DNA of 64,000 nucleotides from Ophioderma brevispina. Lineage: Eukaryota; Echinodermata; Ophiuroidea; Amphilepidida; Ophiodermatidae. Both the position numbers and the translations under genes were made by a program. Below the pieces are notes generated by a model. The model made no database searches. It saw only the letters and a list, made by a program, of their open reading frames with translations, and was not told the DNA's origin. This document shows positions 1 to 11,543 of this stretch, piece by piece. The first letter of the stretch is position 1; the number at the start of each line of letters is the position of its first letter. The stretch lies in assembly GCA_023653785.1 (NCBI GenBank), contig JAMKCH010088216.1, positions 1-64,000 of the forward strand. The letters run 5' to 3'.

Positions 1-71
1 TAATATTACTGTTCCATTTACATCTTGCCGAACCTGCTGAACCAGCATACACGGGGACTGCGTTGCCCATG
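1..71 (-). other. Start of the 3' UTR of CILP-like gene A (cut by window edge)
   Basis: This lies immediately downstream of the TAA stop (complement of 72-74) of the terminal exon of gene A. No AATAAA on the minus strand is visible in these 71 bases, so the polyadenylation site must lie outside the window. Confidence 0.6.
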
Positions 72-2256
72 TTAAGAGCAGTTAAATTCAATTGCATGTA
101 TAAAGTCACCATTGATTTGACAATTCTCAGTCATGGTGTTTTGTGGGGAGTATCTGTCATTGACACAGACTGGTTCGAAATACAATTTCTCAATTTTGTG
201 CACACCAGTTTTCCTTCCATATGTTTCAGGATCGTCAAATCTTAAAGGATTTTGAAATTGACCGTCAACCGTAAAATCAGATGCTTCCTTCCGTACGGAA
301 CACACTTTGTCGTCCTCTTCTTTCACCTCTAAAACACCTGAGTATTATCAAAACGTAATCTCCTTTTCATTATACACATCTCCACTGCATTTGAATTCCA
401 TGCATGCATCAACTTGTTCATCATGAATTCCTTTTCTGGCCACTATTTCACGTCTACCATAAAAACGCCCTCTTGTACTGCTACTTGAAGCTACAACGCG
501 CACAGCTGATGAGTCTGTGGTGATTCGGACGCCGATGAACAATAACTTTGTTTACTGGTGACCTGCGATGTAAAAGTTTCTGGATAAAACGTCTGGTATG
601 TTCGAAAGCTTGGAGACGATGCAATAGAATGGAAGGTATTACAAACAATATCTTCACAAGTTTCACAATAAAACTGAAAATGTTTTTCATTCGTTCCTGC
701 CTGAGAACACGTCCCTTCTTCGTCTCCCGCATCTCCACCGGGATAAATTGGGCCAACAGAATCACCAAGTGGTCTTGTATATATCTCAGGGTTTCTATGG
801 TCCGATATATAATACGTTAGCCTATCTTGATCTTCCCGAGTGAGTGAATAGTACGATCCAGTTTTTGTTGGGTCTAAGGGCTTTAGGTAAATATTGTTGG
901 AGGTTGCTGAGAGGAAGGCTATAGTGGTCAAATCCTTTGTACATACCAGTGGAACACAAACTCCAACACTGCCGTGAGTAGTGACCGAAGAAGGAGAACT
1001 TAGCCGAAAAATCTTGAAAGGTTCATGCTTGATATCCTGATCCCTTCGCCGCTGTTCTTCAAGTACTGATGTTACCTGATATGTGTTTGGCAAACTTGAA
1101 GCTGGATTGAAATTTTCATCTCCATATGCGATTACTTTGGCCCAGCATCGTTCTCTTGTGCCAATATCACCAATACTGTACCATTCAAATTCTGTTAGTT
1201 CTAGACTGCCTACTATCACAGGACCATCACGTTTTCTTCGACGAAGATCTTCCAATTCCGACAATGCCAGTGAACTTGCCATTTCCCAAAGACCAGTTTT
1301 ACTATTGAGTACCCAGAGTTTAATGTTGCAAATATTGTTGTCGTTATCTTCGTCATCATCACATCCATAATCAAGTCCTTGATTGATTATACGAACCCGT
1401 GAAAGACCTGCTATGAATAGCAGTTGTCCAGAAGGATCGGTGAATCGCAAAGAGAACACGCCAAATGGATTTAAGATAACGTGGTTTCCGTGTTCGTCAA
1501 CAGTAGTGAAATCTCCCGGGACGAGATCTGCTTGGGTAAGATTTCTCATGTCAACATTGTAGACAGATACTTGTACTGTCCCATTGTAAATTTCGCCATC
1601 ACTATTGTAAACCGAATTCGCAGCAATGGTTATCTCAACAAGGGCGCCATCAGGGTGACCATCTAATATTGGCAAAATATTGTCGACCGCACTGTCGATC
1701 GTCTTGATGTTTGAACTTAGCGGCATCATCTTTATGACATCATAACGGATAGAACCACTACTTACTTGGAATATCACCGTTGTATCCAGAACACGCGAAT
1801 ATGTCTCGTCTCGGAATGTTAACGGCACCCTACTTACCGCGTCAAGAGTGGAAAATCTGAAATGTCCTGTACTGTCCGTTGATGTTACGTTTTTATTATT
1901 ATAATACACAATTACTGAATCTAGTCCTTCAGTGACATCAGCTGTTGACACCACTCGCCCATTTATCTGGCTAGCCTTTGTCGCACACTGGGTACACCCA
2001 CAAGAAGTAACCTTTAACACAGGGAGGGTATATCCTTGACAATTTAGGCTGACAGTTTCTGTCTCTTGTGCCTGACAACAGTACGATTCACTCTCGGGAT
2101 CTAGACACAAAGTTTGGTCTTTGATCTTTCCGTTACACTTGGTGCTTGCACACATTCCCACGTCGTATTCTGATTTATTGGTCTCAGGCTGAACGCAGTC
2201 TTCTGGAAGCTGCACGATACGACTAGTAGGCTCTGGACTACAATCTATTGGAGTTG
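72..2256 (-). CDS. Terminal exon of CILP-like gene A: cysteine-rich block, beta-sandwich, furin site, C-terminal domain
   Basis: The acceptor is a T-rich tract ending TTTTTATACAG, with the exon starting at 2256 in phase with exon 7607-7761. The product begins TPIDCSPEP...PEDCVQPETNKSEYDVG, then a cysteine-rich block (CC and CGCTQC), then GRVVSTADVTEG, which opens a carboxypeptidase-regulatory-like sandwich. It continues to a DFTTVDEHGN region and to RRRKRD at about 1229-1243, a furin-type site placed as in vertebrate CILP. The C-terminal region carries EKHFQFYCETCE, MEFKCSG and DPETYGR. Frame breaks occur near 545 (a T missing from a short T run, judged against gene B) and near 330-345, so the last 160 or so codons read in other frames. 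The stop is TAA at 72-74. Errors of assembly are likelier than decay, because conserved residues resume after each break. Confidence 0.88.
540..550 (-). other. Single-base frameshift in the terminal exon of gene A
   Basis: Upstream of this point the frame reads ...SKQSYC. The paralogue continues CFIGLRIYT, and here FIGVRITTD is found one frame over. Gene B has three Ts (TGTTTC) where this copy has two (TGTTCATC). A missing base in a homopolymer explains the break. A second break lies near 330-345, after GDVYNEKEITF and before EVKEEDDKVCSV. Confidence 0.8.
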
Positions 2257-2976
2257 CTGTATAAAAAGATGGGAAAATAAATGTGAATGTTTGACAATAA
2301 GAGGCTGGATTTGTCTTTTCAAGGTATGGAAGGCTTAGGCTATTAGCTTTTTGCATAGTCGTCAATGTTGCCTGTAGAGCTTTGATCTGGCAGCAGTCAA
2401 TCGAAAAGTAAACCAGTAGCATAGCATTGTATACATGTGTGTATCATTTCCCTCCGTGAATTGCTGACAGGTCGAAGCTCTAATTACCCTGCAAGTAACG
2501 AATTATCTAAGTATCATACGTTATCTTTAAACTGTTCCGTAAATAAGAGAAAAAGCTAGAGAAGCCGGCCGGCCAAAGGACCAAAATATGACTTTTGACG
2601 GCGTTGTTTGTTACAAAGGTCCAACCTAGTGGATTCATACCACCATGGGATGTACATCAACGTATGGGGTGTTGGCCTTCTTACATTCTTGATTTTAGGG
2701 CATCTTCATCATCATCATTCTGGCCTCCGTCAGTCGCAAGAGATGTACTTATGGTTAAGCGACCCACATTGAGTGGGCGCGAGAGCCAGGGCAATTTCTA
2801 TGGAGATCCATATGTTGCCCATACACATGAATCCCCCTCACGGTGAGACAAATCCAAAGGAACTTCGAGAAACGATACAGTTTGGTGCAAGCAGCGTCGC
2901 AGGAGTTGCCGATCTGGTGCTGAGTAGAGCAGCCAGTCGCCTACGGGACTCAACTCGAGACTTATTTAGCGCAAAA

Positions 2977-3475
2977 TGGCAAAAAAAAGGTCAAAATGTC
3001 CAAAAAGGTAAATCAGTCCGAATGCATCCCTTTCTTCAAATACTCTATCAACAAAACATGTCCATTTACATTAGAAGGAGTTATTAAGTGAATATAATGG
3101 AAGGCATTCCAATTATAAATTTTGGGTCAAATGGCCAAAAAGGTCAAAATTGTCCAAAAATAGGTAATTTTTTAAAATCTTTCAAACTCTAGCAAATAAT
3201 CATTCTATCAGAACATGTCCATTACCTTCAAACGGAGTCATTTTAATGAATATATGGAAGCCCTTCAATTTATAAATTTTGGGCAAAAGGCCAAAAAAAG
3301 GTCAAACTGTCCAAAAATAGGTAATTAGTCAAAATACATTAATTTCTTAAAAAGAATTGATTTAGAAACATGTCATCCCTCAAGGGAGTCATAATTAAGT
3401 GGATTAAAATGGACAGCCATTCCGATTTATCGCTTTTGGGGGTAAAAAATGGTCAAAAACGGATACCTCAGCCCA
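2977..3475. repeat. Degenerate tandem repeat, period about 150-160 bp
   Basis: The core GGTCAAAATGTCCAAAAA-GGTAA recurs near 2988, 3140 and 3299, and partly near 3450. Each copy is followed by a matching downstream stretch containing AACATGTCC and GGAGT(C/T)AT. Further diverged units with AAATGGGACCAAATTC and AAATGGGACAAGAAC lie near 3810 and 4010. Confidence 0.75.
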
Positions 3476-5087
3476 TAACTTTCGTTCACAAACTTTTTGC
3501 TGTCCAATCTCAAGGAAACGTCAATAAGTAGGCTTTTATGTTGTCATAGTTTCATATTGTCGATCACATGACCAAAATAAGGCCAAATTGTTCAAAATGG
3601 TCAAAAGCAAAACTTCCAAAGGTGTCATAATAACGAGTGAATAGAAAGCTAGTTGGCTTTCTTTCTCTAAGAAGATTGGTGTATTGAAATGGCCAATATC
3701 TATTATAATGCCCTCTGTTTCAAAGTAGGCCATAAGTGCCTTGCCTTTTCATCAGGTGAAAAGAGTGCCTAGCTCTTGAACTTTATAGATCTGACGTTCG
3801 AAATGGAAATATAAATGGGACCAAATTCATCCCAACTGATCAAATCAATTAAAATGGGTGAGACAACGAAAACGTATCACTTGTCTTACTCTACATTATG
3901 TCTTCTTTTGCACAGGTAGGTCAAAAGATATATGCGTTTAAACCACGGAATAATTAAGTAAACATGGTATATAGACTTCTAGCCAGTCATAGATTTGGAG
4001 TCGAAATGGGACAAGAACTTTTTAAATTTCCCCAAAATTTATCAAAATCAACTAAATGGGGAAACCAATTATAAAACGTGTGTGACTATGTCCATATTTT
4101 TAATCATTACCCTGTGAATTTATATAGATTTCTATTGAATATTAAAATTATTTGTTAGGCCAGGGGGTTATTTTTCTATATCTCGAATTTAAGTTTGAAT
4201 GACATTTAGGAATTTAGCTAAATTACTTTTTTAATGTTTTGAAACTAAAAATTAATATTGAAACATATATTTCTTAGGGATATACATTATAATAGCCGAC
4301 GTAGATATTGAATAAACTAAATCAATAATACATAATAAGTTCTTTGAACCTTATTCTGAATTCTGATGAACACAAAGGGACCACAACTGTTAAACTTAGT
4401 TTTTACCTTGAATTTTTGCTATGCAAATTGATATTCCACGAGAATTTCTTCTAGGCTACTCACACGGTTTTTTGTAAGTTTATTATTATGTATTATACAC
4501 AGTATCTATCAAGGGTCTGAGGGTAGCCTGCTCTTGTTTTATTGACCTTATTTGTCAATAGTAACAGCTAAAATATCCCTCAGCTGTCCGTTCTGGGTGG
4601 ATTACAGGCCCAGGGTGTGTGGTGGATTTAAGCATTAAAATAATACAAATTGCCGAACACAAAACCCTTTATTTTTTCTCAACCTTGTAGGAGAAGTGAC
4701 ATTTTGGACCATTTACAACCATACTGAATATGCCGCCAATGGAACAGTGCCTGTTTTTTTCCCATTTCGGTTCTTTGTTTTACCCAATGATCATTCTGAC
4801 GGTTGATTAAACCTAGCCAAATTAAAATAAATATTCAACTGCCGCTACAATGCAAAAACTTCATAAAACGCTTTTTTGGTAATCATTCTTCTCATCCTTC
4901 GGGTCATTTCAGCAGAAAAAATGTGACGATAGTACCTTCACAGTGGTTAGGGTTGTGCCGTCAAAGTGAAGGTAGAGGGGGTTGTCACCCGCGAAATTGA
5001 TATGCTTTTTTGAAATATTATGCACAGGTTAACTCTAAAACTCTATGTTTATAGAAAATTAGCCATTTTCAGCATTTAGAGCTGAAA

Positions 5088-5202
5088 ACCCCGTGAAATC
5101 CGATATTCCTAACTTTTTTTAAGCGCACAATTGGATGTTCGCCTAACGTGAAAATCCGATATGCCTAACTTTTTTTAGCGCAAATTGGATTTTCGCCTAT
5201 AA
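5088..5202. repeat. Two-copy direct repeat, about 57 bp unit
   Basis: CCGATATTCCTAACTTTTTT followed by AAGCGCA-AATTGGAT-TTCGCCTA appears at about 5099 and again at about 5157, with only small differences. Confidence 0.8.
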
Positions 5203-5929
5203 GATTTTCTGTGAAAATACCAATTTCGGGGACCATTTTGTCAGACTCCCGCACTTGATGACGTCATTCTGACGCCATACTAGTATTTGGTACTTATTTC
5301 GATATCAATGGAAGATGAGGACCATAGCTTTCTACTGACATCGGGTGCTTTTATAGAATGGTTTTCTTAAGTGTTTTTTTTTTTTTCATTCGTGTATCAT
5401 AGCCTATTGAGTAACCGTAGGAGGGCATTCCAAAATAACAATTATAACGTACTTTTGCTTTCTTGATTTCTTGCTCCGCTCCAATAAAGTGCCTTATAAT
5501 GGCCAACTCATTTTTCAACTTTAATGTACTCTGGTGATGTGACTATGGCCTGATTAACAATTTTTGACAAATAGGGCATACTGCTACTTTACCCGTTGTG
5601 GTAAATTTCCATCAACCTGATAATTGAAATAGCCAATACCCTAATTTTACTGAGGGATGACAAGTTAATGGATAACATGTAAGGACATTATTGCTGCATC
5701 CATTTCATTTATCCATCCATATTTAAGTTGATATATACCTGACCATAATGACCATAAATCTTGAGGATTCCTCCCTCCAATCTTGAGTTCATGTTGATCC
5801 GCATCCCATGTGGGTTCAAAAATGGGTAAATTGGATACCTAGCCTTATCCACCTATTATATCCCTTGATGTATTTTAGAAAGAGGCAATTATGACTGTTG
5901 TACCATATTTTGACTTTTTATCCCTTTTG

Positions 5930-6760
5930 GACATTTAACACAAAATCTTTCATTGAAAAGGCTAGCACATTATTTCTTATCACTGTCCTGGAAGTAAATG
6001 AATTATGTTCCTTAAGCTATTTTGAGAAAAGAGAGTGCTATGACTAATTTATTAGTTTTTGGACAAAGTTTGCACTTGTTTGTCACCTTGACCTAATTTT
6101 GGACAAATTTGAACTTGTTTTGGCCATTTTTACCCAACAACGTGTCAATGAATGACCTACTACGCTATTCAGTTAAGAAATAGTTTCTTTGGGAAGAAAA
6201 CTTTACATTTTCCCATTATGATTGTTGAGAAGGAATGCATTTTGACTCATTATGGATTTTTGGGACAGTCTATTCCATGAAGTATCATAGACTCATACTC
6301 ATTGATTGAAACCACAAAAGTCACAGACCGGTCAAACAAGGTGATTGCCGTGAGAATCACTCTCGCGCTGTTTTTCTTGTGTACACGCTATTTTCCGGCT
6401 TCTCTGCTGATTAATTCACCGCGCAGTAGTATAACATCGTTCTGTTCACCCATATGGCGCGCTGATTTTGGACTTAAAATTTCAGGTGATGGCATTAAAT
6501 AACAGCTTTATAACATGGCAAAATACCATTTTTAAAAATATTCGAGGGATCACTATTTTTCAAATGTAACAATTTTTGATGTTTTTTTTGGCCAATTGAC
6601 CCCAGAATATGGTAAATTGAAATTGCTGCCTCAATCCGCTCAATTGTTCCCTTGGGATTACACGCCCATATTCTATGAAAGGCTCTTTGAGAAAAGAAGG
6701 CACTCTGCTTGATTACCTATTTTTGGACTATTTGACCTTTTCAAACCATCTTAATCCAAT
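5930..6760. repeat. Inverted relatives of the 2977-3475 array
   Basis: TTACCTATTTTTGGAC-ATTTGACC at about 6712-6737 is the reverse complement of the array core, and weaker matches with TTTGGACAAA-TTG occur at 6058-6130. The two arrays face each other across about 2.5 kb and may be remnants of one larger inverted-repeat element. Confidence 0.5.
6268..6569. repeat. Partial copy of the 8649-9181 MITE-like element
   Basis: It runs from TCTATTCCATGAAGTATCAT through CACAGACCGGTCAAACAAGG and CATATGGCGCGCTGATTT to CACTATTTTTCAAATGTA. It shares near-identity, with many 1-3 base indels, with 8858-9165 in the same orientation. Its left half is absent or too diverged to see. Confidence 0.8.
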
Positions 6761-7606
6761 AATTTGTTCATCGATGACCGTTCTATGCTCTTTGCCCCAT
6801 ACTGTTTCCTGAAGTTCTCCAACTTTGCTTAATGATGTATTTATTTATGTATCTGTACTTCGTTTTTTACATACATGTATGAGGAGAAACGATTAACCGT
6901 CGACTATAAATTCTTAAAAAAACCCCACAATTCAGAAACCAGACTTTGGAAAGTCCCAAAGAGAGAATAAAAAAGAAATAGACTTCATCTTGATTAACAA
7001 TCAATAGTAGGTATGAATGATGTGCACACACAGGAAATAGACCTACTGGTGAAATATTCAAATCAACAGAGATCAAAAATACATGAGCAAAAGGACCACT
7101 TTTGTGTATAGTAATGTTAGGTTATGTATTCTACGAGGACCAAAGTTACCTATATTTTATACACCCATAGAATTCCGAAGTACAGCGTTGTGCTAATACA
7201 CACTTGCTAAAGGTATTCCAACATAACATGTAGGGGAAAAAGCATAATCACAAATTTATTCAACTCCGATTTTCTTCTGTAAACAAAATCCGTAGAATTC
7301 TTTAAGTGCTTCTTTTGGAGAAATTTGGCGTTCCTGTCGTCAACTTTTAATCCGCCTTGATCTAATCAAATGTTTTTTTTCGCTCTTGGATTTTGGGGAA
7401 TACCATATGTTTGAAAAAAAAAAACCAAAATATCATTAATTTTGTTATGTGTAGTCAAGAACTCCTAGTTCAATTTGAAGTCCAATTGTGATTATAAATA
7501 TTTTTTCTGCATTTAGCAATACTTTTAGACGGTGTGTAGATTAAAACGAGTTATTTCCGTATTGCAATACATTAATGAAATAACATGCAGATTAAATTAA
7601 ACGTAC

Positions 7607-7761
7607 CTGTTACAGTTAATTTTGCTGAATCAGAGAATATGGGTCCGGCTGCATTATGAACGCGACAGGCGTAGTACCCAGAATCTTCTTCAGTCAGTCT
7701 TTTAAGAGTGAGTTTGTCACCGTGTACATCTTTTTCATTTATGATGACATCATCTTTGAAC
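7607..7761 (-). CDS. Second half of the Ig-like domain, CILP-like gene A
   Basis: A 155-base exon read on the minus strand. It begins with one base that completes the Trp codon left open by 9756-9864 (YE-W) and continues FKDDVIINEKDV. It holds the Ig F-strand signature DSGYYACRV and ends ...AKLTVT before donor GTACGT in phase 1, matching the large terminal exon. The paralogous exon in gene B is 37033-37184 (DSGQYTCRV). This is the C-strand to G-strand half of an immunoglobulin-like domain split by an intron. Confidence 0.92.
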
Positions 7762-8127
7762 CTTTTTGGGGAAAAATAGAAACAAAAACAAATACGATAA
7801 CTTCCTACAGCAGTACAGAGGCAATGTAATACACGTATAGCTGTATTAGCTGCTCTCTAAAATCGTATACATGTAGTGCTGCAGTACCAACCAGTTAAGT
7901 AGAAGGAACCGGGGCCGGAAAATGACATTTGTTATCATATCTAAACGTTACCGTAGGGATGTGGAGTTCATGGAATCATGTGATGACAAAATCAAGAGTG
8001 GTGGCAATATGCATACGAAGCAATTTTCCAAAATGGTAGTTATTTTAAAGGCAAAAACACCTTGGAAGATAATTTTGGTGAATGTTTTTTCTTGGTCAAA
8101 CTTTTCCCAAAACTACTAAATTTGGCA

Positions 8128-8455
8128 TGTGGCGCCATTTTCCTAGATGGCTGACATCTTATTGACACAAACCTTACATCTCTTATCATATAGCCTAGAA
8201 AGATGATTGTGGTATCAAATTTAAGATTTTTTCTGGGTCAAGGAGTTCAATAAAACTAACCTCAGATGAATATGTCAGATGAATGTCAGATGAAAATAAA
8301 CGTAATTGAAGTTTTCACCCGCCGCTATTTTCCAAGATGGCAGACATATAAAAGGCAAAATCCTTCATATCTTATACTATACAGTACCTACGTTGACGAT
8401 TATGGTACCAAAGTGCATGTTTTCTAGGTCAAGGATTTCAACAAAACTATTATTA
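8128..8455. repeat. Two-unit tandem repeat, period about 195 bp
   Basis: Both units share CGC-ATTTTCC-AGATGGC-GACAT, a CTTATACTATA-like stretch, GATTGTGGTA-CAAA and GGTCAAGGA-TTCAA-AAAACTA. A more diverged third unit may precede at about 7930-8120. The unit ends are joined by short ATGTCAGATGAA repeats at 8271-8295. Confidence 0.7.
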
Positions 8456-8648
8456 AAACTATCAGATGAATTGTGAGTCATGTTATTCTTGGACACCAAT
8501 GTGACACCCAAAATGTGACACGTTGACTATGTATTCACCCCAAAACATATCTGGAATTGCAAGGGAATTTTGATGTATATTAATAGGCCTCTATTACTTA
8601 ATAGAAACTATTATTAGTTTGTTTAAGATGGCCGCGAATTTCAAACAC

Positions 8649-9181
8649 TTAAAGCGGCACTGGCACATTTTCAGAAAATATGAAATTTCTTCAATTTGCT
8701 CGCAAATGATAGTCTAGGCCATTGCAAGAATAGAGATATATTTTATACATAAAAATAACATACCCAAAACAGATAGGGCCATTAATAAGAGGCTAAAGAC
8801 ATCCAGGTAATTTTTATGCTAATTTTTAAGTTTGCCGTTACTTTAATCAAAATGTGTCTATTCCATGAATATCATAGACTCATACTCATTGATATTAAAA
8901 CCACAAAAGTCACAGACCGGTCAAACAAGGTGCATGCCGTGAGAATCAACACTAGCGTGTGTTTTCTTGTGTTACACGCTATTTCCGCGTCGTCTGCTGA
9001 ATTAATGTCACCGGCGACATTAATTATAACATCGTTCTGTTCACCCATATGGCGCGCTGATTTGGGCTTAATAATTTCAGGTGATGGCCAATGTATATAA
9101 CAGCTTTATAACCATGCAAAATATCAATTTTGAAAAATATAGAGGGCGCACTATTTTTCAAATGTACCAGTGTCTCTTTAA
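8649..9181. mobile_element. MITE-like element, about 533 bp, TTAA-bounded with imperfect terminal inverted repeats
   Basis: The left end TTAAAGCGGCACTGGCACAT is the approximate inverse of the right end ATGTACCAGTGTCTCTTTAA. TTAA stands at both edges (8649-8652 and 9178-9181), as expected for an element that targets TTAA. No coding capacity is visible. The right half has a second copy at 6268-6569. Confidence 0.7.
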
Positions 9182-9755
9182 ATGGCCATAATCACGTATG
9201 CCAGATGGTAATCAATGTTTTGGGTTTTCGTCATAGGAACATTAAAGCGCAGTTAGCAAGTTCTAAGGAGGGGTTACTGGGAGTTTTGTGTTGGTATTAA
9301 TTATCAAGCATTTGGGTTAAATATGTTTATATTTTTTTATCATTTTGTCACATTTAACGCTCTTAGATACTTTAAAAAATATATTTACAGTGAAATACAA
9401 AGGTTTCGTCAATGTACCTCAACATTAAAGATGGCTTATGCAAAATTAAACTTAAGCTGTTCATTGAAAATGAAACAATTCTTACCTAATAAAAATATAG
9501 AAGCTTGCAAATAATAGAGGCGTGAAAAATTAACCTACTATATATTAGATGAGAAAATATTAATTAAAGCAGAAGAAGGGGCTGCAACAAAAAAATTAAC
9601 CTCCTTTGCTACGACACGAATCTGAAAAATGGGAATCTTGAATTAAGGAGGATCATTTTTTTATAAACTAGAAAAAACAAATCCACTACTGCAGTTCTGA
9701 TGCGAAACCTTTCAGTGTTTAAGTGAAAACTTTGAATATTTACATAAATTCTTAC

Positions 9756-9864
9756 CATTCATACTTGGTTGGAGGCAGAACGCCTTCAGCGCCGCAGCAA
9801 AATGAAACACTTTGTCCTGTAAGACGTAGCTTACTGACTGGATGCTTGGTAATAAAGGGTAGTT
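9756..9864 (-). CDS. First half of the Ig-like domain, CILP-like gene A
   Basis: A 109-base exon. The acceptor tract is TTTTCTTTTGTTTTCAG. The exon reads (E)LPFITKHPVSKL..TGQSVSFCCGAEG..TKYEW and ends TG before donor GTAAGA (phase 2). The B-strand pattern SVSFCC, with two adjacent cysteines, is the pattern at this position in vertebrate CILP. The initial AA joins the G left by exon 10646-10930 to form Glu. The gene B counterpart is 37937-38045, which has exactly the same length. Confidence 0.92.
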
Positions 9865-10645
9865 CTGAAAACAAAAGAAAATAGCAGTAAATTTTAAAAA
9901 TCATTTTAGTAATTTTACACAACCTACCATAATAGGTAGGATCTCGATGTTGGGCAAAAAACTGATTGAATGCATTACAAAAAGCTCGCTCCTACGCTAA
10001 GAGTGTTTAAAACATATTAGTTTGTCATAGATTTGTTTAATTTTTTGTAGAGAAAGTAGTAGCACATGGGGAGCCAGGTGTCCCACATTCTGCATGTACA
10101 GGTAACGTGCCACTTGGTCCAATCCCCGGACCAATCCCCCACTGTGTCCAATCCCATCTGGTGATTTGATTACATTCCTATCTACATACTTCTGCATTAC
10201 ATGAAGATGGAGCTAAGAGTTCCACTTCCTACATGTAGAGATAACGTTCCACTTGGTCCAATCCTTGGACTAATTCCCCACTGGATCCAATGCCATCCTG
10301 TCCGATCCTATTTTGTCCAATTCCTATTACGCACTACAGGAGTACCCGGAGGTGTACTGTGTATCATCCCATTTGGTCCAATCCCATTTTGTCCAATTCC
10401 TAGTTACGTACTTAAGCAGTACATGAAAGTGGTGAGCTAGGAGCCCCACTTCCTACATGTATAGGTAACGCCCAACTTGGTCTAATCCTTGGACTAATTC
10501 CCCAAAGTGTGCAATCCCATCAGGTCCAATCCCATTTTGCACAATTCCTATTTTGGATTAAGTTTGATGAAATGGAATCGGACAAAATGGGAAGCACGTG
10601 TACTGTTTCTGTAAGCAAAACACCAATTTATATTGCGTTACTTAC
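9865..10645 (-). other. Intron of gene A holding a minisatellite
   Basis: Mostly occupied by the 10063-10590 tandem repeat. Nothing else was recognised. Confidence 0.6.
10063..10590. repeat. Minisatellite, three units of about 140-220 bp with TTGGTCCAATCC sub-repeats
   Basis: Units begin near 10063, 10203 and 10424 (GGAGC-A-G-GTTCCACTTCC-ACATGTA-AG-TAACG). Each carries several copies of (A/T)(T/C)TGGTCCAATCC and TTTTGTCCAATTCCTA. The proline-rich open frame on the plus strand at 10201-10440 is a by-product of this repeat. Confidence 0.85.
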
Positions 10646-10930
10646 CTAATCTCTTTATTTGAACTTCGAAATATGACGTGCAATTGTCAGCCTTACTGCA
10701 TGTAGTCTTTTGTTGTTCAATAGCAAACATTGGCTTGGTGACACTCAATGTCTGCGGCGTAGCACAAACCCCTGAGATTTGAAACTTTCCTGTTATATCC
10801 GTAGTTGCCAGTGTGGTGTTCGGTTGGTCTGCATAGGTGATAGTTGCATCGGTCATTGGTACGTTGTTCACATCTGTAACTTGTCCAATCAAAATGCTTG
10901 TCTCACATGTACAGGCTGCACATGGATGAT
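10646..10930 (-). CDS. Carboxypeptidase-regulatory-like beta-sandwich exon, CILP-like gene A
   Basis: A 285-base exon with acceptor ATCTGTTGCAG and donor GTAAGT. It reads (D)HPCAACTCETSILIGQVTD, then VPMTDATITYAD, TDITGKFQISGVC and ...QIKRL. The G-x-V-x-D/N opening, the D-x-x-G-x-F turn and the following VC are typical of transthyretin-like or carboxypeptidase-regulatory-like folds, and this fold precedes the Ig domain in vertebrate CILP. The N-terminal CAACTC would sit just after a thrombospondin-type repeat in CILP, but no such repeat was found upstream. The exon starts and ends in phase 1. Confidence 0.9.
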
Positions 10931-10992
10931 CTGCAACAGATGTAAAATAACTCTTTATCGTACAAACGACTTAACAGTCTTTTGGTTTCTAG

Positions 10993-11026
10993 CCCCTTCC
11001 CTTCCTTCAGAGAGGAAGGGAAGGGG
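10993..11026. repeat. Perfect 14 bp stem hairpin
   Basis: CCCCTTCCCTTCCT at 10993-11006 and its exact reverse complement at 11013-11026, with a 6-base loop TCAGAG. It lies next to a tRNA-like segment, so the two may belong to one retroposed or foldback element. Confidence 0.85.
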
Positions 11027-11039
11027 TAAAGGGATAGAA

Positions 11040-11160
11040 GCTAAAGAAGATTGTGACGTGACGGGATTCGCACCCGGGGCCTCCGGCGAACCATTCACAT
11101 GAGCAGGGATGGCAAGCCACGAGGTAGTTGCTGGCCCGGCCAGCGATTTCGTGTGAGTGT
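11040..11160 (-). repeat. Possible tRNA-derived SINE fragment
   Basis: On the minus strand CCCGGGTGCGAATCCCG resembles a tRNA T-arm and B box (GGTTCGANNCC). The expected A box upstream is poor. A functional tRNA gene is not supported. Confidence 0.3.
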
Positions 11161-11543
11161 TGGTATGATGATGTCATCGCATCTTTTTGGACTTTCTAGT
11201 ATTTTCTAGCCTCAGCTCTTTGAGTCCTAGTGAATTTTGGTAGTGATAGGGTTAATAACTTTTTATCATACCTGACTATACTAACAAAACAAAACATTGT
11301 TAGTCAGTAGTCCAAATTGGTTTACAAAACACCAAACACACAAATAAAACGTGTCAGTTAAAAATGCCAGTCTTACAAACCCAATTAATACCTTTTTATT
11401 GTACAATGGCAAGTTGAAATGCAAGTCTGATATCCATAGATTTTACTTGTGACTAACTAGTAAATTTGCAACTATCTTCAAGTAATTGCGTCGAATTTCC
11501 ACAGTGGTATCGATGCATTAGGGCAAATGTCAACTCCATGCAT

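Larger units (their letters stand above)
2257..7606 (-). other. Intron of gene A (about 5.3 kb), repeat-filled
   Basis: It contains degenerate tandem repeats rich in GGTCAAAATGTCCAAAAATAGG (2977-4090), a two-unit repeat at 5088-5202, reverse-complement relatives of the first array (5930-6760) and part of a MITE-like repeat (6268-6569). No coding segment was recognised. Confidence 0.6.
7762..9755 (-). other. Intron inside the Ig domain of gene A
   Basis: It contains a roughly 200 bp tandem repeat (8128-8455) and a complete TTAA-bounded MITE (8649-9181). No coding segment was recognised. Confidence 0.6.

Noticed and set aside
548..820. Open frame on the plus strand inside the terminal exon of gene A
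   Set aside because: It is antisense to the conserved CILP sequence and has no domain of its own.
10201..10440. Proline- and isoleucine-rich plus-strand open frame
   Set aside because: Produced by the TTGGTCCAATCC minisatellite; no start context or homology.
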